DNA of 64,000 bases. It comes from Blakeslea trispora. Taxonomy: Eukaryota; Mucoromycota; Mucoromycetes; Mucorales; Choanephoraceae. Under the pieces are notes generated by a model. That model saw only the letters and a list, made by a program, of their open reading frames with translations, made no database searches and was not told the DNA's origin. The translations under genes and the position numbers were made by a program. The DNA lies in contig JAIWNE010000085.1 in NCBI GenBank assembly GCA_025331445.1, positions 1-64,000 on the forward strand. The letters run 5' to 3'. This document shows positions 44,028-56,729 of the stretch, piece after piece (positions within the stretch are counted from its first letter, which is position 1; every line of letters starts with the position of its first letter).

Positions 44028-44700
44028 TTAACTTTTTACTTTTTTGTTACTTGTCTCAATTGGTTGACCATCCAGACCGACAAGTCGAACGATCTCGGGA
44101 CACTCAATCATATCCGCTTGTTGCTCAGCTGTAATAGGCCATTTCTGTTTATCTGTGATCATTCTGACTTGTTTTAATACACATGCTTGATCCCAAAAGT
44201 ATCTAATCAGTTTGATTTTATAATCTGTATCGAATAAAGCTGAAACAGTCTTTTCAAAATAATTAAGCAATAGATAAGTCATCTTTTAATTTTTTTTTCT
44301 TACCACTGGAAATTTGATACTTGTATTCATCTAAAGAAGAGATGAATAAAAGTGGTTGAACAGGATGAGTTGAACTTACGAGATAACGGCTGTCGATTCC
44401 AGGAAGAAGCCATGCGCATTCATCTGTGAAAAAACGCACTGTCCAGATAGCTTCTTCGATAAGTGAATATTCAGAGGATATTGTTTGAAACACGTATTCA
44501 TTTACACTGGTAACCTTATCAGAAAACTGAGGATGTAAGAAGAAACGCCGGATATCAGCATTTCCTCTTGCACCTACTGATGAAGGTACAAAAATGACAG
44601 CTGCATCTTCAGAAAACAACTCCGCGTTGGTTTTCTTGGATTTGAATGATTTCCAGACTGCATCTAGAGAAGATTCAACTGAATGTGTTGCAGATAACAT
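44028..44700 (-). CDS. NTF2/SnoaL-like fold protein
   Basis: Two exons, 44700-44304 and 44239-44028, join through a 64-nt intron in phase and give 202 residues. The pattern of an N-terminal helix (SSLDAVWKSFKSK), a strand pair (DAAVIFVPSS), GARGNADIRRFFLHPQ, then EEAIWTVRF, WLLPGID and a C-terminal YFWDQACVLKQV fits a fungal NTF2-like (cystatin-cone) family often annotated SnoaL-like. No catalytic residues are apparent, and members are of unknown substrate. The start at 44700 is chosen because upstream codons are low-complexity. It has no functional link to its neighbours. Confidence 0.65.
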
Positions 44701-45156
44701 GTTGTTAAAAAAAAAAAGCGCTAAAGAAAGACGATAAAAAAAAAAGAAAAGAAAGATGGTAATTAAAAAAAAAAAAGAAAGGGGGAAAACATAAAACAAG
44801 AGACTTTATTGTGTACCATAATTTAATTTGTAGCACAGGCTGGACAACACCTTTCATAGGGTTTTTGAGTAGATTCATTAAGAGAAAGTCTTGAAGATTT
44901 ATACTAAAATGTAATTATATATGTATATTTTGGCTTTTTTTAAATGTATAATGATACGAAATGATATAAACTATGTAAATATACATAGACACACATATAT
45001 GTCTATATCTGTATAGCCCCATGTATAGATGAATAAGATAGACAAATGGAATATCTCATTGCACTTCATCACATGTATACTTGAATACTGTTATATTGTG
45101 CAAATTTGGATATGTGTGTCATGTATATTTACTTTTAAGAGTGAAAAAAAAAGAAT
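44701..45156. other. intergenic region
   Basis: Promoter of the NTF2-like gene and 3' flank of the next gene. AT-rich with several TATA/TGTATA runs around 44910-45010; nothing else seen. Confidence 0.4.
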
Positions 45157-46218
45157 TCAAAAATGTCTATTTACCTCCACTTGTTTATGATATTGTTGAG
45201 CAGTTGACAGTGAAGAAGTCTTTTGCATTTTAGGACGTTGATTATGAGCTGATAATGTAGCAGAAGACTCGGAAGATTCAGATCGACCAGAACTACTAGC
45301 CATGGCTTTTGTGTCATGATGATGTTTTGTTGTAGTCGTGGTAGTAGAGATAGAGGGCCTAGGCGAAATTGCATTCTGGACTGTGATTTCACGTTGACCT
45401 GTAACTCGACGTAATTTCTGTGGCGACATAGATCCCCTGTCAATCATTGTGTTTGATAGGGAACGACCATGACTTGGTGTCCAGCTAGCACGTGATGATC
45501 TACCAACATGATGAGTTGTCTTGTCTATCGACTTTCTTTCTTCAGAAGACGATGATGGTGGCACGCCCAACATGCCATGAACTTCCATAGAGATAGAGGG
45601 AGTAGGTGTGATGGGTGATGGAGGTTGTGTATGGGCCTTACGAGAACCATGATGAACAGATATCGTTTTAGGGAAAAAGGAAGTGGGAATAGGGGAGCCA
45701 GGTGTTACCAGGTGTTGTGTACGCTTTACTAACGTCGGGGATGTCCGTTCCGATAGTGGTTGCTCAGAAATTGAAGGTTGTGTAGTGCATTGACCATGAT
45801 AATAAACATATTCATCATCCGCCAATCTACTTGGTTGTACTGTCGCCTTAGCCTCGCTATCTTCTTCTTGTTGTTTCTTTCTCTTCTTGAGTTCCTTCAT
45901 CTCTTGATCAACACCCAACATACGCGCAATGGTATCAAGAAAGAGTAAGCCAATAACTAGCACCCATCGTAAGCATTGCTTGAGTACTGCCTTATCGTGA
46001 TATGGCAAATAAGCCATGACCTGAATGATGTTGGCTTGGATCTGTAAAAGACAGATGGTTGTGATTGAAGGGACGGTAGCATGATGCTCATAACTATTAG
46101 AATGATCAAATGTGTCTTGCCTGGCTCTATCATAGAGATGTGAGCTATGTTTGCCATGACTTGTGCGTGAAGGTGCCGTGTAGCAATGATAATTTGATCT
46201 GTAAGATTGTTTCAACAT
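45157..46218 (-). CDS. low-complexity protein with one predicted membrane helix, function unknown
   Basis: 353 residues from ATG 46218; the frame extends upstream but that part is Tyr/Ser/Phe-rich noise. After a His/Ser-rich start there is one hydrophobic segment (CLRWVLVIGLLFLDTIARML, about residues 80-100), then a charged KELKKRKKQQEEDSEAK stretch and a long Ser/Thr/Pro/His-rich tail with many SP/TP sites, typical of a phosphoregulated disordered region. No conserved domain is recognised. The single helix followed by a basic patch suggests a membrane-anchored protein with a cytoplasmic tail (inference). Single exon. Confidence 0.55.
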   Translation of the reverse strand: MLKQSYRSNYHCYTAPSRTSHGKHSSHLYDRARQDTFDHSNSYEHHATVPSITTICLLQIQANIIQVMAYLPYHDKAVLKQCLRWVLVIGLLFLDTIARMLGVDQEMKELKKRKKQQEEDSEAKATVQPSRLADDEYVYYHGQCTTQPSISEQPLSERTSPTLVKRTQHLVTPGSPIPTSFFPKTISVHHGSRKAHTQPPSPITPTPSISMEVHGMLGVPPSSSSEERKSIDKTTHHVGRSSRASWTPSHGRSLSNTMIDRGSMSPQKLRRVTGQREITVQNAISPRPSISTTTTTTKHHHDTKAMASSSGRSESSESSATLSAHNQRPKMQKTSSLSTAQQYHKQVEVNRHF

Positions 46219-48030
46219 AACTTTGTAATAAAAAAAAAAAGGACAATTAAGAGAGAGAGAGGAAGAGGGAAGAGTAAGAGAAGAAAAAGAAAAGATAGAT
46301 AGATAGAGAGATGATTTAATATATAGATAAAAGGGAGGGAAATCTATATACACACACACACACACTTGTACATACAAACAAACAGAAACTCAAAAGCTTA
46401 ATTGAGGAAACACACCAAAAACTCTTTAGCTCCGACTGAGTTAACTTAAAACAGAAGGGAAGAGGAAAAAAAAATACTCGCTATCGATGAGCTAATCTGA
46501 TCTTTTCACCCGCCTTTCTCTCTTAAAGTAACCAAGTTTGTAAGATCCTAACAAGGAATCTAACTAAAACAGTCTTTTGCTGCTGCTTTCTTTTTTTTTT
46601 GTTATTCATCCTTCAGTGTCTTTTCTCTAGATGATTGGATCGAAAAGAACAGCAAGCTGAAATTAACCAACTAATTCATGTAGGACACGACTTGAGCTTT
46701 GGAGTAACAAACAGGAACATGCTTGTTCAAACGAAGCATATTAAAAGCAACTTTTCCTTCTGCTCAATAAGGTCATTCGAGCCACTATCTAAGCTGATGG
46801 TATTACAACCCTAGCTCAATGAGAGTGTAAGTAGAGGGCTTTCCGAAAAAAAAGGACGATGTAAATAAATAAAGCAATGATTTTTTTTGGCGTATTTTTC
46901 TTTTTTAAATTAAAACTATTGAAATAAACACAGTTGATTGATGTATAGATCGCACGATCAAGATGAGTTCTTTTTTTTTTGGTCCTGTCTTGAACAGTAG
47001 TACTATCTACGACTCGGCAAGTAACAAAAAAAAAGTACGTCAATTTTCAGGCGTATTGGTATGTATGTCTTTCAGCCTATTTCTCTCCCCCCTAAGCAGA
47101 ATCGAGTTAAACGATAGAACAATACAAGAGAGATAGAGAGGCTTATGGAGCACTTTTGTTTATCACTTGAGGCGAAAGAGAGATGAACAATGTCAGCTTA
47201 GAGATTGATGAAAACGAGTTTGATAGATGCAAGTGTACACAAAAATCATATTGCTTGAGGGGCTGCTGAGTGTTTAAGAAAATTTGTGTATTCATTTTTG
47301 CCGATCCAGTATGCATCGTCCAACATAATTGTTTTGTACTGTTTGTACAAAACTGATGTTGATCAAAGTGGCTTACAAAATTCTACAATGCAGGGTAAGA
47401 ATTATCACTTGGGTCCGTATAAAAAGAAAGATTTCTTTCATGTGCTTCTACTAAATGAGATGCACCTCTAAAAAAAGAGCTAGGAATTCATAAAGAATAT
47501 CAAAGCATACCTAACATTCACACAATTGACGCTTCTACCATAAATCCAATAAAAAAAATGATTCTATTCACAAAGTGTGTCACTTTTTCTCTTCTTTCTT
47601 ATGAATGGTCTTTGAAGCAAACAATGTCTAGCATTAGACTGCTGATACATTGCTTTGAGTAATTGGATGCTTTGCTAAAGTGTTCTTTGACAAATGCTCA
47701 TGTATTGTCTCTTTTTGATGAAAAGAAAAAGTATCGAACGTTTGCAACATCATCTTTATTCTTGAACTCGAGATGTATTCTCGTCAAAGCTTCTATCGAT
47801 ATACATTACATCTCAATCCAATGGCATGAGAGATAGCAGCTTCAAGATAGGATCTATAACTTCTTGCTCTAAAGAAGACCAGATAGACGTCTCATCAAAC
47901 ATAATCACACATCACCAAAAAAAAAAAAAAGAGCTAGATGATAAAAGAAATAAAGAGAAGGGCTCTAGAAATAGGTGATATGAAAGCAAAATCCAGTAAG
48001 AAGATCATACACATAGGATAATTTTAATTT
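46219..48030. other. intergenic region with simple repeats
   Basis: Contains GATA-type and (CA)n microsatellites at about 46288-46366 and poly-A/T runs. No supported gene; the frames at 46816-47043 and 47286-47471 are short and AT-biased. Confidence 0.45.
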
Positions 48031-48255
48031 CTATTGTTTCTTTAATTTGCTCAACACCATTTCACGCTCTTCTCTTAAAGCTTCCAGTTGTTGTCTTAGA
48101 CTTTCTTCCGTTTGTTGATTATCGATAGGCTGTTGTTGTTCGAGCATCTTCTTCATATCATTTCTCTCTCTTAGTTCAGTGCCAATGAAATAGCCACAAG
48201 GTATAATCATTAAAGCCAAAGCGGGAAACAGGTTTTGCTTTATTTTGGTCAACAT
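48031..48255 (-). CDS. 74-aa small membrane protein with C-terminal coiled coil
   Basis: The start at 48255 (MLTKIKQNLFPALALM) is preferred to the frame start at 48354. One hydrophobic helix at about residues 9-25 (LFPALALMIIPCGYFIG) is followed by a charged coiled coil (SLRQQLEALREEREMVLSKL). The basic N-terminus plus one helix is the shape of small mitochondrial inner-membrane or assembly proteins, but I cannot name it. It is divergent from ATP20 with only 236 bp between start codons, so the two may share a promoter. Confidence 0.55.
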   Translation of the reverse strand: MLTKIKQNLFPALALMIIPCGYFIGTELRERNDMKKMLEQQQPIDNQQTEESLRQQLEALREEREMVLSKLKKQ

Positions 48256-48491
48256 AGTCGAAAGATAGTTGAAAAAAAAGGGCAAGTTCACGTCACAGAG
48301 CCAGTTTTTTTTTTTAAAATAATTCAATTCGAGACGTGATTGATTCTCAGCCACCCCCCCTCACCCACCTATCCACATAAAAGGCACACACACACACACA
48401 AACACACACATAGAATATCCAAAATTGAATTTTGGACACCCCCCTTCTTTTTTTTTTTCTCTCTTTCTCTCTTCTATTAATAACGAATATA

Positions 48492-48913
48492 ATGGCTTCT
48501 AGAATTGCTGGTCAAGCTCAAAACTATCTTAACAAGCTTATTGGTAAAATAAGAAAAAAAAAAAAGAAAGCACAAGTTTTATTCATCACTTACATGGACG
48601 ATCTCTTTTTTTCTTCTAAATAGCCCTTCAAAAGCCTGTTGTCTACAACACCAAGGTTGCTGTTGAACTTGCCAAGCAAGTCTATGTAAAGGAAGGTATG
48701 GCTTTCCCTACCGGTGCTCAATTCAACGAAGCCAACCAAACCGTCCAAAACGCTCTCAAGTTAAAGAACCTCAAGAACTTGACCTTCTCTGATGTTGCTA
48801 AGGGTTCTGTTGTTCTTGCCGAAATCTATACCTTCTTCCTCATTGGTGAAATCGTAGGTCGTAGAAACTTGATTGGTTATGATGTCAAGTCTGAATCTCA
48901 TGCTGCTCACTAA
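48492..48913 (+). CDS. ATP20: mitochondrial F1Fo-ATP synthase subunit g
   Basis: Two exons, 48492-48543 and 48624-48913, join in phase to give 113 residues. The N-terminal MASRIAGQAQNYLNKLIG is an amphipathic, basic mitochondrial leader-like helix; the middle has YNTKVAVELAKQVYVKEGMAFP; the C-terminal transmembrane helix (VVLAEIYTFFLIGEIVGRRNLIGY) carries the GxxxG-like pattern typical of subunit g. In fungi this membrane subunit helps dimerise ATP synthase and shape cristae. The length matches the family. The intron after codon 17 contains an A-rich run. The divergent neighbour is a small membrane protein of unknown role. Confidence 0.9.
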
Positions 48914-49067
48914 GAAAATAACAGTTTATTGTTTCTTGAAAAATTACATAAAAATGAAGATTATATTCTTGTAAATACATTAAACGAAAAAAAAAAAAGC
49001 TTGTGTATAGGAGTAAGAGAGAGGGGGGTAGTCGTTTATTTCTAAGTTTCACTTTCTATACATTTTT

Positions 49068-51379
49068 TTATTTCTTCTTTTTGTTTTCTCTCATCTTACG
49101 GATAGGTGTAGGTCGCGATGACTTCTTGGCTGCTCTAGCTGCAGCCTTTTGAGATCGGCCATCCTGTTCAACATCATCTTCTTCCATAGCTTGCAATCGT
49201 CTTCTCTTGTGACGACTCATACCTTCATACTTGTCCTTCTTCTTTTTAGATGCCTGGTTATCTTGAACACCATATTTAGCCAAATGTTCTACTTTACTAG
49301 TCTTTTGTGCCTTCTTTTTCTCTGTCTCAGTCTGGAACCAGGTTCGAGCAGGTCGAGCATAGATTTCGTCTCCATGAAGTAACATGTTTTCACTCTTCTT
49401 TAACTGCATCTCGGCATTTCGGATAGCCTTTTCTTCTTTTTCTTCAGCCAAGACTTCCTTGATCTGATCGTTCAACGATTCAATCTTTTGCTTGTATCGA
49501 GCCACCACCTCATGGTTGACCACACGGTTCTTTACTTGAGAGCCCTGAGCTGACTTGATGGCCATCTTGAGCATCTTTCGATCGGCTTCACCTACCAAGG
49601 TGACGGAACGACCATTACGACCTGCTCTGGCAGTACGACCGACACGATGAAGATATTGAGCAAATTGAGTAGGCATATTATAGTTGATGACTGTCTCGAT
49701 ACCCTTGATATCCAGACCACGAGCAGCCAAATCGGTAGCCAACAGGAAATCCACTTGGTTGTCTCTGAATCGTTCCAGGGCCTCCAGACGTTGTTCCTGT
49801 GTCAGATTACCGTGCAACTCAGCAGCCGAGAGACCCATCAGACCAAACAAGATCTTCATCTGATGAGCAGCAGCCTTGGATCGGAAAAAGACAATCACCT
49901 TGTTCTTGAAGGTCTTGCGACAGAGTGCCAGTAGGACAGCGGAACGATCGGATTCACGTTGTTGACGGATACGAACAAACTCTTGCACCAGACGAGAGGC
50001 TGCTTGGTTGCTCTTGTCAATGAACAGACGGACAGGGTTATTGAGGGACATACGGATCAGTTGATCGACATTGTCTGTCATGGTAGCAGAAAACAACATG
50101 GTTTGACGTGATCGGGGACAGGCCTTGACGATCTCGTTCAGTTCGTCTGCGAAACCGTCTTCCAGCATACGATCGGCTTCATCCATCACCAAGATCTCAC
50201 AGGCATCCAGATGGAAACCAGACGAGTTACGGACATGATCGATCAGACGACCGGGTGTGGCCACGACCACATCGGGTTTCAACTTGAGTTCTTGTTCTTG
50301 TGTCTTGACACTGAGACCACCGACACAGAGACAGAAACTGATGTCGGTAAAGTTGGCCAGCTTGACGGCCACACTATGAACCTGAGCAGCCAATTCACGG
50401 GTAGGACAGAGGATAAGGACACGGGTGGTGGGTGTCTGTCTGGGACGGTACAAGAGACGTTCAATGATGGGTACAATAAAGGCGGCTGTCTTACCGGAAC
50501 CTGTGACGGCACCACCACAGAGATCCTTACCCATCAAGGCTACAGGGATGGTACGAGATTGAATGCCTGTAGGCTTGATGAAACCTACATTGGAGAGACC
50601 CTTGAGGATAGGACGAGAGAGATTCATGGAAGCAAATGAATCGTGCTCTTCTACTACTGTTTCAGATTCATCGGCAAAGTAATCTTTTTTACGCTGTTTT
50701 TTTTTAAACATAACAATGTTAGGTTTCTTGTGGTTTTCTTTCATGTGTATATGTGTTTTACCTGTTTCTCAGCTTCATCTTCCTCTTGTTCTTGATCGCT
50801 ATCTACTTCAACATCCTCTACCTCTTCCTCTTCTTCAGAAGTCTCTTCATCACTTTCCTCTTCTTCTTCTTCTTCTTCAATTCTTTCAGCACCAGCACCA
50901 AAGCCATCGAGTGCTAAATCATCCTCATCTTCTCCTGCTTCTTCTTCAACATCCATGGCTTCACCTTCACTTTCTTCCATCTCTTCCTCTTCCTTCTTTG
51001 ACTTCTTTTTGGCTTCCTTCACTTCTTGTCGCTTCTTGGCAATAATGTCATCAATGTTGGTACGTTCAACCAAACTCTTTTGTTTCAACATATCACGAGC
51101 AGCTGTGAAATCCCAATCTTTATGAGCATGTCTTCCTCCACCATCAAGAGCAAAGGCGAATTCATCATCAAACTCTTCTTCATCATCTTTGGCTTTGCGT
51201 TTCTTTTCTTCAGCTTGTTTCTTTTCCTTTTGCTTTTGTTTCTTTGCCTTTTTAGCTGCCTTTTTATCGAGCACTTCTTCTTCTTCTTTGGGCTGTTCAT
51301 CAGCAGAGACTTGTTCTACCTCTTCCTCGACAATGACTTGATCATCGTCATCAATGGTCATAATGAAATCGTCACTCAT
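49068..51379 (-). CDS. DRS1: DEAD-box RNA helicase of the DRS1/DDX27 family
   Basis: Two exons, 51379-50762 and 50693-49068, give 747 residues with phase kept. The first exon encodes a Glu/Asp/Lys-rich nucleolar-type N-terminus. The helicase core follows: Q motif near GFIKPTGIQSRTIP, motif I AVTGSGKT (about 268-275), PTRELAAQ, ATPGRL, DEAD in MDEADRML (377-380), SAT (408-410), then ATDLAARGLDI and HRVGRTARAGR. The C-terminal tail is Lys-rich and ends RKMRENKKKK. Drs1/DDX27 acts in the nucleolus on pre-60S ribosomal particles. The long acidic N-terminus before the core and the tail containing MSRHKRRR support this family over other DEAD-box proteins. The 3' end is 154 bp from the convergent ATP20 gene. 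Confidence 0.9.
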
Positions 51380-51910
51380 GATGTTTATGTTTTTTAAAGT
51401 AGCAACTAGACTCTTTTTTTTTTTTTGTAAAAACTCGAAATGTCTTTTTTTCCTCTCCAACTCTTGTTCCTTTTCAAAGAAAAAGCAGTCTCAGTGGCAA
51501 AGTCACACTTTTATTTTTTTATATATCCCCTTTTTTGGCTCCTGATTTCGCATGAATTTTTGGGTCGGATAAAGTTCAACCGAAATCATGTTGTGTACAT
51601 ACTATCTTATCCACATTGCCTTTAGTGCAGACTAAAGAGAAACACTGACTGTCTTTAAAATCACTCAAATGAGTTTCTCTCTTGAATAAAATCGTGTCTA
51701 AACAATCAAGCAGCTTCTCCCTTTAATTCACCATGATCATTTTTTTTACTCAACTATCCAAACCATGTGAGACATCTGCTCTCCTGTATCTTTTGAGAAA
51801 AAAAAATGATCACGTGAACTATTAATTGTAATAATTTAATTTCAGCAACAAGTGATTTCTCTCTCTTTTTTTTTCTTCTTCTTCTTTATCCCCCCTCTTT
51901 TTTGTTTGTT

Positions 51911-52925
<1,015 letters not shown>

Positions 52926-52940
<15 letters not shown>

Positions 52941-54186
52941 TCTTAAACGAGCCAATGTCTCCAACACAATCAATCGAATACCATGATTGGCATTCAATTG
53001 ACGTGCCATTTTGATCAAATCATCCATTCTTATATGGCTATTGGTTGTCTAATGATGATTCAATAAAAAAAAAGAAATGGGGCATCTCATTTCATATAGC
53101 TTATTTGACTTACAAATGCATGTAACACTCTATCTCTTGACATATCAAGTTCAATATCCAATGTGTCATAAACAGGCTTTTGATAGACAACATGAATCAA
53201 TGAACTCGACACAAACACAACTTTCTCTATACCAAACAGTTGATTACACAACTCAATCTGTAGTTGATATTGCTCATATTCTCGGTCAATACGTGGATCT
53301 CCTTTTCTGTTCTGCTGAAGTGCATAGGCTACTTTCTCTTTTAGACCCTCTGATTTTGTTTCTAATTGCTTGATCTCTTCCTGCAAATCCTCTATCTGCC
53401 ATTGTTGTTCCTCTAGGCTGTCCTGCTTTTGTTCCACCAGTCTTTGAATGGTAATGATCTCATCTCGATGGTTGGCTACTTGTTGTGTTGCTTCTTCTAG
53501 TGTCATGCCACTGAGGTTGGATAAGAACTGGTTTAGTGTGTTGACTTGATCTTCCATTTTGTGAATCTCATCCAACACATGAACAGCATCATGAGCTACA
53601 TCCATAGCACTCTGTCGTGCTTTTTTTTTTGAGTATTTTTTTCATTCTTCTGATGTGATTGAAAACTTACAGTCATAGATAGTTTCAGCTTTATATTCAA
53701 TATCTTGAATGGACTGTCGAATCAGACTTAAACGTTCATTCAAGTGTTGACGTGCATCGGATGCCTCTTGTTCAGTAGGCTGAAGATCCTCAACTACCAA
53801 AGGTGGTTCTTGTAGTAAATATTGCACAAACTTTTCTTTAGACAATAGCTGTTGATAGCCTTGATGAAGTAACTCAAAATGATGCTTTCCATTACCATGA
53901 GTTTCTCTATCTCTCTTGTTTTAAAACAATATATATTTACTTTAATAACATTGAGTTGATTCATAAGTGCCTTTGGATGACTTGGACGTGTTGTGTTGGA
54001 TGACACAAGTTGTTTAAAGGTGTCTACATGATGATCTAGATTGAGTTTAGCTTGTTGAAACTCGGTCATGTTTCTAATGTCGTCAGTTTTGTTGAAGAGA
54101 GTTCAATTAGACAATATTTACTCTAACAAGTTGTTTAGACTTTCAGGTCTTTGAACATGAATTGGCATGGTAGAAGTGTTGGTCAT
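52926..54186 (-). CDS. coiled-coil protein, probable kinetochore Sos7-like
   Basis: Five exons, 54186-54122, 54073-53941, 53884-53671, 53619-53114 and 53048-52926, keep phase and give 346 residues. The segment HHFELLHQGYQQLLSKEKFVQYLLQEPP (described here in part: KEKFVQYLLQEPP) resembles the conserved N-terminal coiled coil of Sos7, the fission-yeast partner of the KNL1 protein Spc7. Two long coiled coils follow (about 85-130 and 150-220). The C-terminus has a folded region with VVFVSSSLIHVVY and IRLIVLETLARL. If correct, it acts at the outer kinetochore. The family call rests on the short conserved motif and overall layout; another coiled-coil protein is possible. The gene ends within the last exon of RAB2 on the opposite strand. 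Confidence 0.5.
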
Positions 54187-55383
54187 TTGTAAGGAATGAT
54201 TTAAAAAAAAACTTGTAATCTGTAGTTGTCAAAATATTGATTTGTTTACACTTTATTCAGATTTTATTTACCTATTCTTTTAGGATTATATGAAAATACA
54301 GATGCTAGAAAAGCATTGATTCAAAATGCAACAGTCAAGAGTTTATTTAGTTGCAATGGACGGTAAGATAGGATACATAAAAAATAATAAGAGATAGTAC
54401 ATAGATAAAACTAGATGCTATTTGTCTTTAAAATTTGCCAAATAACATGAGGGGGGGGATTTAGGTCTGCAATAGAAGTCTGCCTCCTGTTCCAATAAGT
54501 AGAGAATAACCACGAATGATAAAAAGGAGTATACTAGCACTAGAGAAGCAAAGTAGGGTACCTCAAGACCAGACATTTCAGATAATACACAAGTCATGCA
54601 GACAACTAGCAGGAAGACCGTTGCCAGACCAAGAAACGGTAGGAGGACAGTTAGTACAAAGTGAAGATACAACAAAAAGTCCAACATTAAAAATAACAAG
54701 CCCAACATTAAAAATAACAAGCCCAACATTAAAAATGACAAGCACAACATTAAAAATAACAAGCCCAACATTAAAAAATAACAAGCCCAACTTGATGATT
54801 AAAGACTCTACTTGGGGCTTTTATACCTTTCTTTTGTTGTTGGTCTATTATGTACATGTTTGATAAACGAGCCTAATTTGTCATTAAGAACATTAGATTG
54901 GAAACTCTACCTTTCTTTTTTGGTATATTTCAAAAAAAGTTGATGTGTTTCGATTGATTCGTGTACAGGAGCCTATCAAAGGAATATAGTTGAAGAATAA
55001 CCTACTCATTAAGCATGTTGATACACTAGAATATATGATTAGAGATACATTTTGGGGGTGAACCTTTCAACATATACCTCTAGCAAAATGGAGATCATAA
55101 AACAACATTATGAATTCTTTGGTATTACTTTCTTGAATGAAGAGTAAATCAAGTCTCAGTCAGAATTCATGTTTGTTTAATGATAAGAGAGAGAGAGCAC
55201 TTTAGAATATTTCAACCATCTGAAAAATTTACAAAATGTCAGCTAATCAAATTCAACATGTCCAAAGAACCAATTTTTTATGCTTCAAAATCAATTTCAG
55301 CTTCATGTTTTTTGAAAAAAGACAGAGAGAATGGTGTAATTTATTTATGTAATTTTTTTTTCTTTCAAAAGAAAAAAAAAAAC
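54187..55383. other. intergenic region with a minisatellite
   Basis: Apart from the tandem repeat at 54681-54792 no gene is supported. A short exon-like stretch after a 3' splice-like TTTTTAG at about 54285 reads about 26 codons to a stop at 54364, but no partner exon was found. A G-run at about 54452 is the only other notable feature. Confidence 0.4.
54681..54792. repeat. minisatellite, five to six copies of a 21-bp unit
   Basis: Units share CAACATTAAAAATAACAA with spacing of 21-22 bp. One unit has ATGACAAGCA instead of ATAACAAGCC, and one has an extra A. In one frame it reads SPTLKIT repeatedly, but that frame has no other coding support. Confidence 0.85.
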
Positions 55384-56100
55384 TTAAACAACGGTACCGG
55401 AAGCGGAAGCAATACGGGGCCACAAATCAGCACATTCCTTGGCAACGGGACCAGTGATGGCAGAACCCTTCATTTCACCCTTAGGGTTAACAATGACACC
55501 GGCGTTATCTTCAAAGTAGAGGAAGACACCATCTCTACGGCGCCAGGCCTTACGTTGACGAACAACGACAGCAGCCAAAACCTTCTTTCTCAATTCGGGC
55601 TTACCCTTCTTGACGGTAGCAACAACCATGTCACCACAACCAGCAGCAGGGAGTCTGTTCAAACGACCCTTGATGTTACGGACAGCAATAACGTACAAGT
55701 TCTTGGCACCAGAGTTATCGGCACAGTTCATAACAGCACCAACGGGCAAACCGAGGGTCATACGGTACTTGGTTCCGGAAACGCTAACTATCAGACAAAG
55801 TTTAGAAATGAACAAAGAGAAGTCGACATCATAGACAATCTTCCAGACAGCAAACACAGAAATCTACAGTATAACCCTTCTCTAAAAACAGCTCGTCTTG
55901 CTTTTTCTAACCATATCAAGGGTATCGATAGAGATGTGTGGCAAGTCAACTCAAGATGTTGTTGATTCATCGTTTTCCTTTTCTTTTTCTATCCATCCAT
56001 CCATCCATCTGAATATCTCGACTGTCTGCTTCTGCGTGTTTGCGTGTATGATTGTCTATCATGGTCTAGTAAAATAGATGTATACGTTACCCTTAGGCAT
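55384..56100 (-). CDS. RPL23: ribosomal protein uL14 (L23 in eukaryotic naming)
   Basis: The main exon (55787-55384) encodes the complete conserved core: [20 protein letters not shown], then [45 protein letters not shown] and [19 protein letters not shown]. uL14 sits on the 60S subunit interface. A 5' exon of ten bases (ATGCCTAAGG at 56100-56091) joins in phase through a 303-nt intron and gives 137 residues, close to the usual 139-140; this start is the best I could find, but its N-terminus differs from the usual basic Arg/Gly-rich one. A long first intron is common in fungal ribosomal-protein genes. Confidence 0.88.
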
Positions 56101-56729
56101 TATGCAGAAATATAGAGAGAGAGGAGGATTATGTCTTTTCCTAATCAATGGATCATTTTGATTATTTTTTTTTAATTCTTAATAGTGTGTACACCCCTCT
56201 CTCTCTCTCAAATATTAACAAAAATATAGCTGTACATTTCCGGAGATAATTTAATTGAAACACCGACCGAAATTTGATTGTTTTTGTACCTTGCTCTCTC
56301 TTATGTCTGTGTTAACTTGACTATTAAAATGGCTAAATAAATTTGACTCACTGCCTTGGATCAAATTACATGGTTTGATGGTGTTCTTCTTGAACAAGAA
56401 AAGAGAGAGAGAGAGAGAAAAAGGAGGGAGTAAACTGGATTACATTTGTATAGAAGAATGGTGGTTATAACACAGAGAAATGCCAATCATGCATTCTATA
56501 AAATGTACTCTCCCACAAGCTAACATGGCAATTATGTTTAAAATGAGAAAAGAGATACATAATAATTATGTAGGCAAGATGTAGATAGTAAGCATCCTTT
56601 AAAATTGAGTTTTCTTATATGTCATAATAAAACTTACATCATTGTCATTCTGTCCATAAAAGCACACACATTAAAAAAAAAGTATAAATACAGTATGAAG
56701 AGAAAAAAAAAAAGTCTAAATGAACAAAA
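56101..56729. other. divergent upstream region of RPL23 and the GDSL lipase gene
   Basis: AT-rich with GA/CT-rich runs (GAGAGAGAGA near 56403-56420) that may help exclude nucleosomes at a ribosomal-protein promoter. No ORF or RNA gene seen. Confidence 0.4.

Noticed and set aside
54285..54366. Exon-like stretch of about 26 codons after a TTTTTAG
   Set aside because: No partner exon or start codon found upstream, and no recognised family.
54516..54863. 115-codon frame containing repeated SPTLKIT
   Set aside because: It is generated by the tandem repeat; the frame outside the repeat has no coding character.
55180..55965. 261-codon plus-strand frame across the uL14 gene
   Set aside because: It lies antisense to the highly conserved ribosomal protein frame and has no recognisable domain; it is a shadow of uL14 codon use.
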